Positions 23,077 to 31,086 of a stretch of 38,523 nucleotides of DNA are shown one piece after another (the stretch's first letter is position 1; each line of letters begins with the position of its first letter). This DNA comes from Candidatus Methylomirabilota bacterium (GTDB lineage: Bacteria; Methylomirabilota; Methylomirabilia; Rokubacteriales; DASRDR01). The stretch is from NCBI GenBank assembly GCA_036005065.1, contig DASYQW010000174.1, positions 1-38,523 on the forward strand, given 5' to 3'. The position numbers were made by a program, and so were the translations under genes. Under the pieces are notes generated by a model. The model did no database searches. It was not told the DNA's origin and saw nothing but the letters and a program-made list of their open reading frames with translations.

Positions 23077-23871
23077 ATGGGTGCCGCGGGCATGTTCGTG
23101 GCGGATGGGGGCGGGTTCCAGCCCACCGAGTGGGCGGTCGGGCCGTGGTCGGCTGACCTCTTGCAGGGCAGCGCGTTCGGCGGCGTGCTCGTGCGCGCGC
23201 TCGAGCGCAGCGAGGCGGCGGCCGGCATGATGCCGGCGCGGCTGTCGTTCGATCTCTGGCGTCCGGTCACGCGCGAGCGGCTGATGACGAGCGTGAGCCT
23301 GCTGCGCGACGGCCGCAAGGCGCGCACGGCCGAGGCGTCCCTGTCTCAGGGTGGCAAGCCCGTCGCGCGCTGCACCGCCGTCTTCCTGAAGCCCGATGCC
23401 GGCTTCACGCCGGCGCCGGTGGAGCGCGCGGCCCCGCCCCTCGGGCCCGAAGGGGGCCGGCCAATCCCGCCGTCGGTCAAGGCGTGGAGCCCGTTCTTCA
23501 CCGGCGTCGACACGCGCGTGGTGGAGGGCGATCTGCTGAAGCCGGGCCCGGCCGCGTGCTGGTTCCGTCTGGAGCGCCCGCTCCTCGAGGGTGAGGAAAA
23601 CTCGCCCCTGGTCCACGCCGTGTCGGCCGCGGATCTGGCCAGCGGCATCTCGGCCGTCGTCGATCTCCGGAAGGTCACCTTCGTGAACGCCGACCTGACG
23701 GTGGTCCTCTGGCGCCTGCCGCGCCCACCGTGGATCCTGCTGAGCGCCGAGACGAAGGTCGGCGACCAGGGCACGGGCGTCGCCCGCGGCACGCTGGCCG
23801 ACCTCGACGGCGGGTTCGGCGCCTGCGAGCAGACGCTCCTCTTCGAGCGCCGCGAACGGCCATCTCCTTGA
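23077..23871 (+). CDS. Thioesterase-like protein (TesB-type double hotdog)
   Basis: A 264-residue protein. The first half, SADLLQGSAFGGVLVRALER through ARLSFDLWRPVTRERLMTSV and ASLSQGGKPVARCTAVFLKP, fits an N-terminal hotdog domain of acyl-CoA thioesterases. The second half (HAVSAADLASGISAVVDLRK, then SAETKVGDQGTGVARGTLAD) is the matching C-terminal hotdog. It would hydrolyse acyl-CoA, but the active-site residues are not certain and the chain length preference is unknown. ATG at 23077 comes 5 nt after the racemase stop; ATG at 23092 is an alternative. It converges on the zeta-like gene. Confidence 0.82.
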   Translation: MGAAGMFVADGGGFQPTEWAVGPWSADLLQGSAFGGVLVRALERSEAAAGMMPARLSFDLWRPVTRERLMTSVSLLRDGRKARTAEASLSQGGKPVARCTAVFLKPDAGFTPAPVERAAPPLGPEGGRPIPPSVKAWSPFFTGVDTRVVEGDLLKPGPAACWFRLERPLLEGEENSPLVHAVSAADLASGISAVVDLRKVTFVNADLTVVLWRLPRPPWILLSAETKVGDQGTGVARGTLADLDGGFGACEQTLLFERRERPSP

Positions 23872-23935
23872 CCGCCTCGTCCGTCGCCTCGGCCAACGGC
23901 CGGCCCTCGATGGTTGTCGCGCTCTTCGATCTGGC

Positions 23936-24568
23936 CTAAAGGCCGGGAAGGCCGCGAGTCCACGGAGGAAGAGGCGGATGTCGACTGACCAGCCGTCCTC
24001 GTTCGTAGACGGCGATGATCCGGTAGGGCTCGTCGTAGGAGCTGTTGTCGAAGACGAACGCCTCGTCGACGAGCGGAATCGCTGCCCCTAGGTTCGCCAG
24101 CGTTCGTGGAAAGCGGGCGTGCAGCTTCGCGTCCGGTACATCGTGGCCGCCGTGTTGGACTCGCTGCTTCACGCGCGCGACGGAGACCAGCGGGCTGTCG
24201 AGGCCGATGAAAATCAGGAAGACGATGAAGCCACCGGCCCGGGCGCTTTCGAGAAATCCCCGCTTGGCGCCCACCGGGTCGGAGAAGACCGTCTCGGTGC
24301 AGAAGGGCAGACGCGCTTCCACGAAGGCCGCTCGGAGTCGCTCGGCCTCGGCGAAAGCCCGGCGTTCGATATCGTCGGGCGGCGCGCTCGGATCGGCGCT
24401 CCGCAGAGCGTGGGCCACGCGGTCCGCGTTGACGAATGGGAGCCCGAGATCGTCGAGGTACTCCTCGAAGAAGGTCGTCTTCCCGGAGCCGTTGGGCCCC
24501 GCGAGGAAGATCAGGATGGGTTCGGCCTGCAGGGCCGCGCGCAGGGAACCCAACGGCTCGGGGATCAC
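23936..24568 (-). CDS. Zeta-toxin-like P-loop kinase
   Basis: A 210-residue protein with Walker A GPNGSGKTT at residues 24-32, a PFVNADRVAHAL segment (Asn47-Asp49) typical of zeta toxins, the middle LPFCTETVFSDPVGAKRGFL, a helix with Arg residues (VARVKQRVQHGGHDVPDAKL) forming the phosphate lid, and FVFDNSSYDE near the end. Zeta toxins phosphorylate UDP-N-acetylglucosamine and block wall synthesis; related kinases have other targets, so the substrate is inferred. The GTG start overlaps the stop of the ParD-like gene (GTGA). Together they form a bicistronic toxin-antitoxin-type unit. Confidence 0.85.
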   Translation of the reverse strand: MIPEPLGSLRAALQAEPILIFLAGPNGSGKTTFFEEYLDDLGLPFVNADRVAHALRSADPSAPPDDIERRAFAEAERLRAAFVEARLPFCTETVFSDPVGAKRGFLESARAGGFIVFLIFIGLDSPLVSVARVKQRVQHGGHDVPDAKLHARFPRTLANLGAAIPLVDEAFVFDNSSYDEPYRIIAVYERGRLVSRHPPLPPWTRGLPGL

Positions 24569-24981
24569 TTGCGCCGAGTGGACTTCCCTCCAGCGGGCAT
24601 GAATCGACGGCGCTTCAGGTAACCCCGAGTCCGGGTGCCGTCGGGGTGGACCTCCACGATCCTCCCGGGATGCCCCGGATCTGTCGCATAGAGTGGCGTC
24701 CCGGCGGCGCGGATCCGCGCCTTGATGCTCTCGCGGTCTCCGTCTTCGACCAGCCGCGCCAGCAGGCGATGCACCTCGTCGCGTCGGGCGAACGTCGGAA
24801 TCGGCAGGGCTTGGCCGGCTCGCTTGAGGGCCAGCACGTCGCGATAGGCCACCATCACCTCAATAGCCCGGCCGAGCGTGGCCCAGTGCTCGATCTGAGC
24901 GGTGGCCGAGCGGTGCGCGCTCTGCGCCTCCGCCTTCGCCAGAGCCAGGAGCCTATCCGAGACTTTGACGGGCGACGGCAT
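24565..24981 (-). CDS. ParD-like antitoxin partner of the zeta-like kinase
   Basis: A 138-residue protein. The N-terminal part MPSPVKVSDRLLALAKAEAQ followed by HRSATAQIEHWATLGRAIE is the ParD-like family pattern (ribbon-helix-helix DNA-binding domain, residues about 4-40). The rest is helical and basic with a GYLKRRRFMPAGGKSTRRK tail, and probably binds the toxin. ATG at 24981 was chosen: AGGAGG (24989-24994) lies 7 nt upstream. An in-frame GTG directly before it is the alternative. Two palindromes directly upstream are likely its operators. This is a longer antitoxin than usual ParD proteins. Confidence 0.83.
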   Translation of the reverse strand: MPSPVKVSDRLLALAKAEAQSAHRSATAQIEHWATLGRAIEVMVAYRDVLALKRAGQALPIPTFARRDEVHRLLARLVEDGDRESIKARIRAAGTPLYATDPGHPGRIVEVHPDGTRTRGYLKRRRFMPAGGKSTRRK

Positions 24982-24995
24982 CACCCTGCCTCCTG

Positions 24996-25030
24996 GGTAG
25001 CAGTCTGCTACCAGAGTAGTAGTTTACTAC
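24996..25030 (-). promoter_or_regulatory. Two palindromic operator candidates of the ParD-like/zeta operon
   Basis: Palindrome 1 is GGTAGCAG-T-CTGCTACC (24996-25012), perfect 8-bp arms. Palindrome 2 is GTAGTAG-T-TTACTAC (25016-25030), with one mismatch. Their centres (25004 and 25023) are 19 bp apart, about two helical turns, so two RHH dimers could bind on the same face. An AT-richer TAGTAAACT stretch on the minus strand overlaps palindrome 2 and may be the -10 region. The start codon is 15 nt from palindrome 1. Confidence 0.6.
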
Positions 25031-25089
25031 CGCCCACGGGCCAGGCAAAGCGTGAACGTCCGCTCCTCCGAGTCCCATGGGAGTCGATC

Positions 25090-26499
25090 TCAGCCGAGGG
25101 GAGGACGGCGCCGCCACCAGCCGGCGGCCTGCTCGTAGGCGTGGCCGACGCGAAGGACCGTCGCCTCGGCGAATGGCCGGCCGACGATCTGGAGCCCGAG
25201 CGGCAGGCCCGCCGCCGAGAAGCCGCAGGGGAGGCTGAGAACCGGCACGCCCAGACCGTTCCACGGCCGCGTGAGCCGCGAGAAGCGACCCATCCGGGCG
25301 ACGACATCCGCCGTCGTCCCGGCCTTGGCGGCCTCGAGGGTCGGGGCGGGCTCCGGGATCGTCGGCGCCACCAACACGTCGACCGTGGCGAGCACGTCCC
25401 GGACGAACGCCCGGGTCAGGCGGGCCCGGAGGCGGGTGGCCTGCAGGTATTCGTAGGCGCTCAGCTGGAAGCCCACATCGAGCCGCGCCCGCACGGCCGG
25501 CTGGAGCGCGTGCGGCTGCTCGCGGACGAGCCGCGCGTGGACGGCGGCGCTCTCGCACCGGGCGATGATGTTGCAGACGTCCGACATGATCTGCGGGTCG
25601 GGCAGGGGCTGCTCGACGACGCGCGCGCCGAGGTGACCCAGCGTCCCGATGGCCGCGCGTGCGGCGGCCGTCACCTCGGGATCGAGCCCGACCCAGTAGT
25701 AGTTCTCCGGCACCCCGACCCGTAGGCCTGTGATCGGGCCATCGAGCTGGGTCACGTAGTCGGGGACGGGCCGGTGGCTCGTCGTGGCGTCGGCCGGGTC
25801 GTGGCCCCCGATGACGGCGAGCAGGAGCGCGGCGTCCCGCACCGTCCGCGCCATGGGGCCGACGTGGTCCAGGGACCACGACAGTGGCATCACGCCGGCC
25901 CGGCTGACGCGCCCGTAGGTCGGCTTGAGCCCGACGATGCCGCAGCAGGCGGCCGGCAGGCGGATCGATCCGCCGGTATCGGTCCCGAGGGCGCCGACCA
26001 CGAGGCCCGCCGCCACCGCGGCCCCGGAGCCACTCGAGGAGCCGCCCGCGCAGTGGCCGAGCCGCCACGGGTTCTGCACGTCTCCGTGGTGGGCGTTGTC
26101 CCCGAACGGGCCCAGGGCGAGCTCGGTCATGTTGAGCTTGCCGAGCGTGATCGCGCCCGCCTGGGTCAGGCGAGCGACGGCCGTGGCGTCCTGCTCGGCG
26201 ATGAAGTACTCGGCCGTCTTCGTTCCGCACGAGGTGGGGAGCCCGCGGATGAAGCAGAGGTCCTTGTAGGCCAGGGGGACCCCGTGGAGGGGGCCGCGGA
26301 GTCGGCCGGCCGCGGCCTCGCCCTCCCGCACCCGGGCCAGCTCGAGCGCCCCCTCGGCGTCGACGGTGATGAAGGCGCGGAGGGTCCGGTCGTGGCGCTC
26401 GATGCGGGCCAGACACGCCTCGGTCGCCTCGACGGGCGAGACCTGTCCGGCGCGGATGGCGTCGGCCAGCGCGCCGAGGGTCCACTCAGTCACGGTCAC
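25090..26499 (-). CDS. Amidase signature family hydrolase
   Basis: A 469-residue amidase. The Ser-cisSer-Lys triad is visible: Lys79 in HGVPLAYKD, cis-Ser155 in AGGSSSGSGA and nucleophile Ser178 in GTDTGGSIRLPA. Length fits the family. Such enzymes hydrolyse amides, including aryl amides, indole-acetamide, urethanes or biuret-type substrates; the GatA subunit is unlikely because gatB/gatC are absent and the C-terminal part is catabolic-type. The GTG start at 26499 overlaps the stop region of the small upstream ORF by 14 nt. It is the last gene of the CBS-small protein-amidase unit. Confidence 0.94.
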   Translation of the reverse strand: MTVTEWTLGALADAIRAGQVSPVEATEACLARIERHDRTLRAFITVDAEGALELARVREGEAAAGRLRGPLHGVPLAYKDLCFIRGLPTSCGTKTAEYFIAEQDATAVARLTQAGAITLGKLNMTELALGPFGDNAHHGDVQNPWRLGHCAGGSSSGSGAAVAAGLVVGALGTDTGGSIRLPAACCGIVGLKPTYGRVSRAGVMPLSWSLDHVGPMARTVRDAALLLAVIGGHDPADATTSHRPVPDYVTQLDGPITGLRVGVPENYYWVGLDPEVTAAARAAIGTLGHLGARVVEQPLPDPQIMSDVCNIIARCESAAVHARLVREQPHALQPAVRARLDVGFQLSAYEYLQATRLRARLTRAFVRDVLATVDVLVAPTIPEPAPTLEAAKAGTTADVVARMGRFSRLTRPWNGLGVPVLSLPCGFSAAGLPLGLQIVGRPFAEATVLRVGHAYEQAAGWWRRRPPLG

Positions 26500-26659
26500 G
26501 GTCGGATCGCGGCGCGGGGTCCGTGGCTTCGGGCGGCGCGGCTTCCAGTGCCGCGGCGAACCGCGCGGGCTCCTCGGCGAGGGCCAGATCCGCCGCGGCC
26601 CGCTCGATCACGGCGACCAGGTTCGCCAGCTCGAGCCGGCGGGCGTCAGCTTCGGTCAT
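26486..26659 (-). CDS. Small amidase-linked protein
   Basis: A 57-residue acidic/helical ORF with an ATG start: MTEADARRLELANLVAVIER, then AAADLALAEEPARFAAALEA. It overlaps the end of the CBS gene by 14 nt and the start of the amidase by 14 nt, all on the minus strand. Such embedding argues for translational coupling. Small helical partners of amidases exist (GatC, AtzG), and the position and size fit this role, but sequence similarity to them is not evident to me. The C-terminal PRSDRDRD shares its bases with the amidase start. Codon third positions are G/C-rich as in real genes here. Confidence 0.6.
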   Translation of the reverse strand: MTEADARRLELANLVAVIERAAADLALAEEPARFAAALEAAPPEATDPAPRSDRDRD

Positions 26660-27317
26660 CGGCCCGCCCGGCCGGCTCGGCCGCGCTCGCGATCGGGCTG
26701 CCGTCGCTGCTCGACAGGATCGTGAGCCCGGCCGCGCGCAGGACGTCGAGGACCCGGGCCATCTCGCGCGTCTCGATCCGGAGCCTCACCCGCTCCGGAC
26801 GCACCCCGCGACCGTGCGGCTCGATGGTGGCTCCGACCAGCCGCGCCACCTCCATCCCGAGCGAGCGGATGGCGTGGTGGGCCAGGGCCATCGCCTCCGG
26901 TCGATGGCCGATCACCACCTCGGTGTGGCGGCCCCCCACCTGGTGCCGCATGAGGGTTACCATCGCCGCGACGGCGTCGGTCTGGGTCAGGATTCCGACC
27001 AGCTTCCCGTCTTCGATGACCGGCAGGCAGCCGATGCGGCGATCGAAGAGGAGGCGCGCGGCCTTGTCGATCGCGGTGCGGGGGCTGACCACCACGACGG
27101 GCCGGCTCATGAGGGTGGAGACGGCGACGCCCGGATCGACGCCGCGGAGATCGCGGTCGGTGACCACGCCCACGACCCGGTCGCCCTCCATGACCGGCAG
27201 GTGGCGGATACGCTCGCGACGGAGGAGCCCTACCGCCTCCGCCACCGTCGTCGCCGGGGTCACGGTGTGGACGGGGCTCGACATCCAGGCCGCCACCGGA
27301 ACGCTCAGGGCGCTCAT
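26646..27317 (-). CDS. CBS-domain pair protein (AcuB-like)
   Basis: A 223-residue protein. There are two CBS motifs: residues about 8-65 (WMSSPVHTVTPATTVAEAVG, IRHLPVMEGDRVVGVVTDRD) and about 68-125 (LMSRPVVVVSPRTAIDKAAR, IGCLPVIEDGKLVGILTQTD). CBS pairs bind adenine nucleotides and act as energy sensors. The C-terminal 80 residues (EVVIGHRPEAMALAHHAIRS and RVRLRIETREMARVLDVLRA) look like an ACT-type domain as in AcuB. Start ATG at 27317. It is the first gene of a unit with the small protein and the amidase, so it may regulate that enzyme or its supply; this is inference. Confidence 0.88.
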   Translation of the reverse strand: MSALSVPVAAWMSSPVHTVTPATTVAEAVGLLRRERIRHLPVMEGDRVVGVVTDRDLRGVDPGVAVSTLMSRPVVVVSPRTAIDKAARLLFDRRIGCLPVIEDGKLVGILTQTDAVAAMVTLMRHQVGGRHTEVVIGHRPEAMALAHHAIRSLGMEVARLVGATIEPHGRGVRPERVRLRIETREMARVLDVLRAAGLTILSSSDGSPIASAAEPAGRADDRS

Positions 27318-27633
27318 GGCCTCAGGCTGCTAAGCATGCCCCTCGCGCGGTGGCAGTGCAAGTCGGCGATGCCCTCACCGTCGGAAGCCGGCCGGAGATG
27401 TCGAGACGCCGACGTCGGCAGCCACCTGCAGCCCATCCCTTAGGTGGGACCCGCGGCTGCCTGGACGCGCAGTTAGGAGGGGGCTTCCATTGCCGGTACG
27501 CTTCTTGTAGCATCTGGGCGAGTGTTCAAAGGCCGGGACCCCTGGGGTCCCGCGGCGGGTCGCCGCAGGAGCCGGTCGGGCGCCCTGGGACATCGGTCCT
27601 TCGGGCGACCCCGGGGCTGAGGAGGGAGCCGGA
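27318..27633. other. Gene-free stretch between divergent units
   Basis: No convincing gene in 316 nt. It should hold the promoter of the CBS operon (leftward) and of the zinc-ribbon gene (rightward). The only structure seen is the palindrome at 27535-27551. Confidence 0.5.
27535..27551. promoter_or_regulatory. 17-bp perfect palindrome
   Basis: GGGACCCC-T-GGGGTCCC has 8-bp arms around one base. With a 1-nt centre it is a poor RNA hairpin but a good protein-binding site. It lies 83 nt upstream of the zinc-ribbon gene's ATG. Its function is unknown. Confidence 0.35.
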
Positions 27634-27891
27634 ATGGTGCTGCCGGTCGATTCGAGTCGTCTGTGCCCTGACTGCGATATCCTCACGGAATCCTTGATCT
27701 GTCCCGTGTGCGGTCGCGACCGGACCTTTCCGGTGGCTGCGTGGTTGAGCTCGCTCAAGGCGGCCCGGCCGCCAGCCGTGGCCCATGCCGCGGTGCGAGC
27801 GCGCCGCGAGGTCATGCGCGGGCGCCTGGGTGAGCGCCACGTCCCGGCCCGCGCGGGCCGGCTGGCCGCGCCCTACGAGGACGCCTCCTGA
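27634..27891 (+). CDS. Small zinc-ribbon protein
   Basis: An 85-residue protein with CPDC (residues 11-14) and CPVCG (23-27), a compact four-cysteine zinc ribbon, followed by a hydrophobic stretch FPVAAWLSSLKAA and a basic helical tail. ATG is preceded by GAGGAGGGA at good spacing, so the start is reliable. Similar minimal zinc ribbons occur in many bacteria, with unknown functions. It lies 188 nt upstream of hemE on the same strand. Protein or nucleic-acid binding is inferred from the fold only. Confidence 0.7.
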   Translation: MVLPVDSSRLCPDCDILTESLICPVCGRDRTFPVAAWLSSLKAARPPAVAHAAVRARREVMRGRLGERHVPARAGRLAAPYEDAS

Positions 27892-27954
27892 GCCTCCTCA
27901 TCCCGCCCGCTGGCGCACGCTGACCCGCTCCCGGCCGGGCCCCCGGGTCTCACG

Positions 27955-27984
27955 CCTCCCGCGACCTCGCCTCCCGCGACCTCG
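27955..27984 (+). repeat. 15-bp exact tandem repeat
   Basis: CCTCCCGCGACCTCG occurs twice in direct succession in the 188-nt gap between the zinc-ribbon gene and hemE. It is probably a slippage product. No other feature is seen in this gap apart from the hemE ribosome site GGGGAGG near 28065. Confidence 0.7.
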
Positions 27985-28079
27985 GCTCGACTCTTCCCGG
28001 GGGAGTCGATAGGCTCGTCGCGGCTCTGCGGGTCCCGCCTGCCGCCCACGACCTCGCTCGTCCCGGGGAGGACCCGACC

Positions 28080-29102
28080 GTGAACCCGTTTCTCGCCGCC
28101 TGCCGGAGGCGCCCGACCGGCTTCACGCCGGTGTGGCTCATGCGCCAGGCCGGCCGCTACCTCCCCGAGTACCGCGCCATCCGGGAACGCCTCGGCTTCC
28201 TCGAGCTCTGCAAGACCCCCGAGGTCGCCGCCGAGGTGACTCTGCTGCCCGTCGAGCGCCTCGGCGTGGACGCGGCGATCCTGTTCGCCGACATCCTCCT
28301 GGTCGTCGAACCGCTGGACGTCGGCCTCGAATTCGCGCAGGGCGAGGGGCCGGTGATCCACCGGCCGGTCCGCTCGGGTGCCGACGTGGCGCGCCTCCGC
28401 GAGTCCGACCCGCTCGAGACCGTGCCGTTCGTGTTCGAGACCGTGCGGCGCGCCCGGCGGGCGCTGGCCGACCGGGTTCCGCTCATCGGCTTCGCGGGTG
28501 CCCCATTCACCGTGGCCTCGTACCTGGTCGAAGGCGGCGCCTCGCGGGATTACCTGTGGACGAAGCGACTCATGTACACGGACGCCGGCGCCTGGCATGG
28601 GCTGCTCGGCCTCCTGGCCCGAACCATCGCCGGCTACCTGAACGGCCAGATCGCCGCGGGCGTCCAGGCCGTCCAGCTCTTCGACTCGTGGGTGGGATGC
28701 CTCTCTCCGGACGACTACCGTGAGTTCATCCTTCCCCATACGCGGAGCGTGATCGAGGCCCTCACCCCCGGCGTCCCGGTCATCCACTTCGGGACCGGCA
28801 CCGCGGGCCTCCTCGAGGCCTTCCGGGCGGCGGGCGGCGACGTCCTCGGCCTCGACTGGCGCGTGGACCTGGGGGCGGCCTGGGCGCGGGTCGGGCACGA
28901 CGTCGCGGTGCAGGGAAACCTCGACCCTGCCGCCCTCCTGGGGCCGCCGGCCGAGATCCGTCGGCGCGTCCAGGCCATTCTGGCCCGGGCGGGAGGACGA
29001 CCCGGGCACGTCTTCAACCTGGGGCACGGCGTGCTGCCCGAGACGCCGGTCGAGCACGTCCTCGCGCTGGTCGACGCGGTCCACGAGCTGTCGGCGCGGT
29101 AG
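28080..29102 (+). CDS. hemE: Uroporphyrinogen III decarboxylase
   Basis: A 340-residue protein of normal HemE length. It removes four carboxyl groups from uroporphyrinogen III to give coproporphyrinogen III in haem synthesis. Signature regions: PVWLMRQAGRYLPEYR (Arg22 and Arg27 hold the substrate), ILFADILLVVEPLDVG (Asp70 catalytic) and GFAGAPFTVASYLVEGGAS. The C-terminal HVFNLGHGVLPETPVEHV is also diagnostic. The GTG start at 28080 has a GGGGAGG site upstream. hemH begins directly after its TAG, so the two form an operon. The enzyme acts in the cytoplasm. Confidence 0.97.
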   Translation: MNPFLAACRRRPTGFTPVWLMRQAGRYLPEYRAIRERLGFLELCKTPEVAAEVTLLPVERLGVDAAILFADILLVVEPLDVGLEFAQGEGPVIHRPVRSGADVARLRESDPLETVPFVFETVRRARRALADRVPLIGFAGAPFTVASYLVEGGASRDYLWTKRLMYTDAGAWHGLLGLLARTIAGYLNGQIAAGVQAVQLFDSWVGCLSPDDYREFILPHTRSVIEALTPGVPVIHFGTGTAGLLEAFRAAGGDVLGLDWRVDLGAAWARVGHDVAVQGNLDPAALLGPPAEIRRRVQAILARAGGRPGHVFNLGHGVLPETPVEHVLALVDAVHELSAR

Positions 29103-30068
29103 ATGGGGACGATGCCCCGGCCGATCGGCGCCGTGCTGCTGATCGCGTTCGGCGGGCCCGAGAAGCCCGAGGACATCCGCCCGTTTCTCCGGAACGTGAC
29201 GCGTGGCCGCCCCATCCCGGCGGCTCGCCTCGAGGAGGTCGCCCATCACTACGAGCGGATCGGGGGGCGTTCCCCCTTCAACGAGCTCACCTTCCGCCAG
29301 GCCGAGGCGCTGCGGGCGCGGCTCCGAGCGGATGGACTCGGCCTGCCGGTCTACGTGGGCATGCGGAACTGGACGCCCTATCTCCACGAGACGCTCGCCG
29401 CCATGGGCGCGGAGGGCGTCCAGCAGGCGCTCGGCGTGATCCTCTCGGCGCATCAGACCGAGGCGTCCTGGGATCGCTACCAGGCGAACGTGGCCGAGGC
29501 GCGCGCCCGGGTGAGCGCCGGGGCCCCGGTGGTGGAGTACGCGCCGCCCTGGTTCGACCGGCCGGGCTTCATCGAGGCCATGGCGGATCGGGTCCGCGAG
29601 GCGCTCGAGGGGATCCCGGCGGCGGCCCGGGCGGACGCCCCGGTCGTCTTCACGGCGCACAGCGTCCCGGTGGGGATGGCGGACGGCTCGCCGTACGTCG
29701 GGCAGATCACCGCGTCGTCGCGCCTCGTCGCCGAGCGCCTCGGGGCGGCCGGCCCCATCCGGTGGTCGGTCGCCTACCAGAGCCGGAGCGGACGGCCCGA
29801 TGAGCCCTGGCTCGAGCCGGACGTGGGAAGCGAGATCCGGCGCCTGGCCGCCGCCGGCGTCTGTCACGTCGTGGTGGCGCCGATCGGCTTCGTGTGCGAC
29901 CACGTCGAGGTGCTCTACGATCTCGATGTGGAGGCCCGGGCGACCGCGGCCGCGTGTGGCGTCGGCTTCCGCCGGGCAGCCACCGTCGGCGACCATCCCG
30001 CGTTCATCGGGATGCTGGCCGGCGTCGTGCGCGAGACGGTCTCCGGCACCGGGCCCACCCGCCCTTGA
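29103..30068 (+). CDS. hemH: Ferrochelatase (or coproporphyrin ferrochelatase)
   Basis: A 321-residue protein. It inserts ferrous iron into a porphyrin. Visible features: VLLIAFGGPEKPEDIRPFLR at the N terminus, His186 in VFTAHSVPVGM and Glu269 in GFVCDHVEVLYDLDVEA, the metal-handling pair. ATG at 29103 is directly next to the hemE stop. The oxidase that normally works between these steps (HemY/HemG) is not in the window. Since HemH can also use coproporphyrin III in some phyla, the exact substrate is open. No C-terminal [2Fe-2S] cysteines are present. Confidence 0.95.
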   Translation: MGTMPRPIGAVLLIAFGGPEKPEDIRPFLRNVTRGRPIPAARLEEVAHHYERIGGRSPFNELTFRQAEALRARLRADGLGLPVYVGMRNWTPYLHETLAAMGAEGVQQALGVILSAHQTEASWDRYQANVAEARARVSAGAPVVEYAPPWFDRPGFIEAMADRVREALEGIPAAARADAPVVFTAHSVPVGMADGSPYVGQITASSRLVAERLGAAGPIRWSVAYQSRSGRPDEPWLEPDVGSEIRRLAAAGVCHVVVAPIGFVCDHVEVLYDLDVEARATAAACGVGFRRAATVGDHPAFIGMLAGVVRETVSGTGPTRP

Positions 30069-30101
30069 CAGCTTCTCCGACTGACCGGTAGAGTCCCCAC
30101 C

Positions 30102-30869
30102 ATGAGAGCGAGGCGAGCCCGAATTCTCGCGCTGGTACTGCTCGCCGCCACCGTCGCGGCGGTCTTCGCCCAGTCCGGACCTCCGGTGGCCCGAGCGTTC
30201 GCGGCACCGATGGACCGGGTCTTCGCCGTGGCCGAGTCGGCCCTGAAGAGCCTCGGCTGGACGATCGACGAGAAAGACGGCAAGGCCGGCTGGATCCGGA
30301 CGGACTCCCGCGGGGTCGACTTCAAGGACTTCGGCGTGTACGGCCAGGGGACCCGCCACAAGCTCCGGCTCACGTTCACGGCGGCCGGAGAGGGCCAGAC
30401 GGCGGTCGCCGTGGAGCGGGAGCTCTACAAGGAAGAGCGCATCCTCTGGATGACGGACCGGAAGCCCCTCCAGGCGAGCGACCGCGCCGTGGAGCTGGCC
30501 GTCCTCGACGAGATCGGCCGTCTCGTCCCCGCCGTGGCGGCGGCGCCCGGCCCGGCCATCCAGGCGCCCCCGGCCGCCGGACCGGAGCGGAGTTACCGGG
30601 TGACCTATCGCGTGAAGGGCTCGGCCGGCTCGGCCCGGCTCATCTACCGGAACGCCCAGGGCGGCACCGAGGAGGCGACCGTCCGGCTCCCGTGGGAGGC
30701 GTCCTTCGAGGCCAAGAGCGGGAGCCCGCTCTACGTTTCCGCCCTGAATCAGGGCGCGGCCGGCACCGTGTCGTGCGAGATCCTGCTCGAGGAGGAGAGC
30801 CGCGCGACATCCACCTCGACGGGCGCCGGCGCGCTGGCCGAGTGCCGGAACACCGCCGAGCGGCGGTAG
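30102..30869 (+). CDS. Secreted protein with NlpB/BamC-like and MmpS-like regions
   Basis: A 255-residue protein. It has an N-terminal signal peptide (RRARILALVLLAATVAAVFA, cleavage near FAQ-SGP, no lipobox). Residues about 30-145 (MDRVFAVAESALKSLGWTID, WIRTDSRGVDFKDFGVYGQG) resemble the conserved pattern of BamC/NlpB-like periplasmic domains. Residues about 163-230 (SYRVTYRVKGSAGSARLIYR, GGTEEATVRLPWEASFEAK) resemble the MmpS-type beta domain. It lies 33 nt after hemH on the same strand, so it may be co-transcribed. Function unknown; an envelope role is inferred. Confidence 0.75.
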   Translation: MRARRARILALVLLAATVAAVFAQSGPPVARAFAAPMDRVFAVAESALKSLGWTIDEKDGKAGWIRTDSRGVDFKDFGVYGQGTRHKLRLTFTAAGEGQTAVAVERELYKEERILWMTDRKPLQASDRAVELAVLDEIGRLVPAVAAAPGPAIQAPPAAGPERSYRVTYRVKGSAGSARLIYRNAQGGTEEATVRLPWEASFEAKSGSPLYVSALNQGAAGTVSCEILLEEESRATSTSTGAGALAECRNTAERR

Positions 30870-31086
30870 CCCGCGCATCCGCCGGGCCGCCTTCTCCCGG
30901 GGCTCTCGGAGGGATGTCGAGGCCCGCTCCCCCGACCTTGATTTTGCCCTGCGGTCCGCCCAGAATAGCGGCACCGCGCACCCGGTACAGGAGGAGGTGA
31001 TCGGGGACCCCCTCGGGGCATCGCCATCACGGATTCGCCGCGTGAACCCTAACTCCAAAGCATTCCACTCTCCCGGAGGTCAGACC

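Noticed and set aside
23872..23935. Short frame continuing past the thioesterase-like gene
   Set aside because: Only 64 nt between converging genes, with no start or conserved motif.
27955..27984. Possible start of a CRISPR or satellite array
   Set aside because: Only two adjacent 15-bp units without spacers; simple tandem duplication.
27873..31058. Frame of more than 1000 codons on the minus strand opposite hemE-hemH
   Set aside because: It runs antisense through three well-identified genes and intergenic gaps; composition is typical of a shadow frame.
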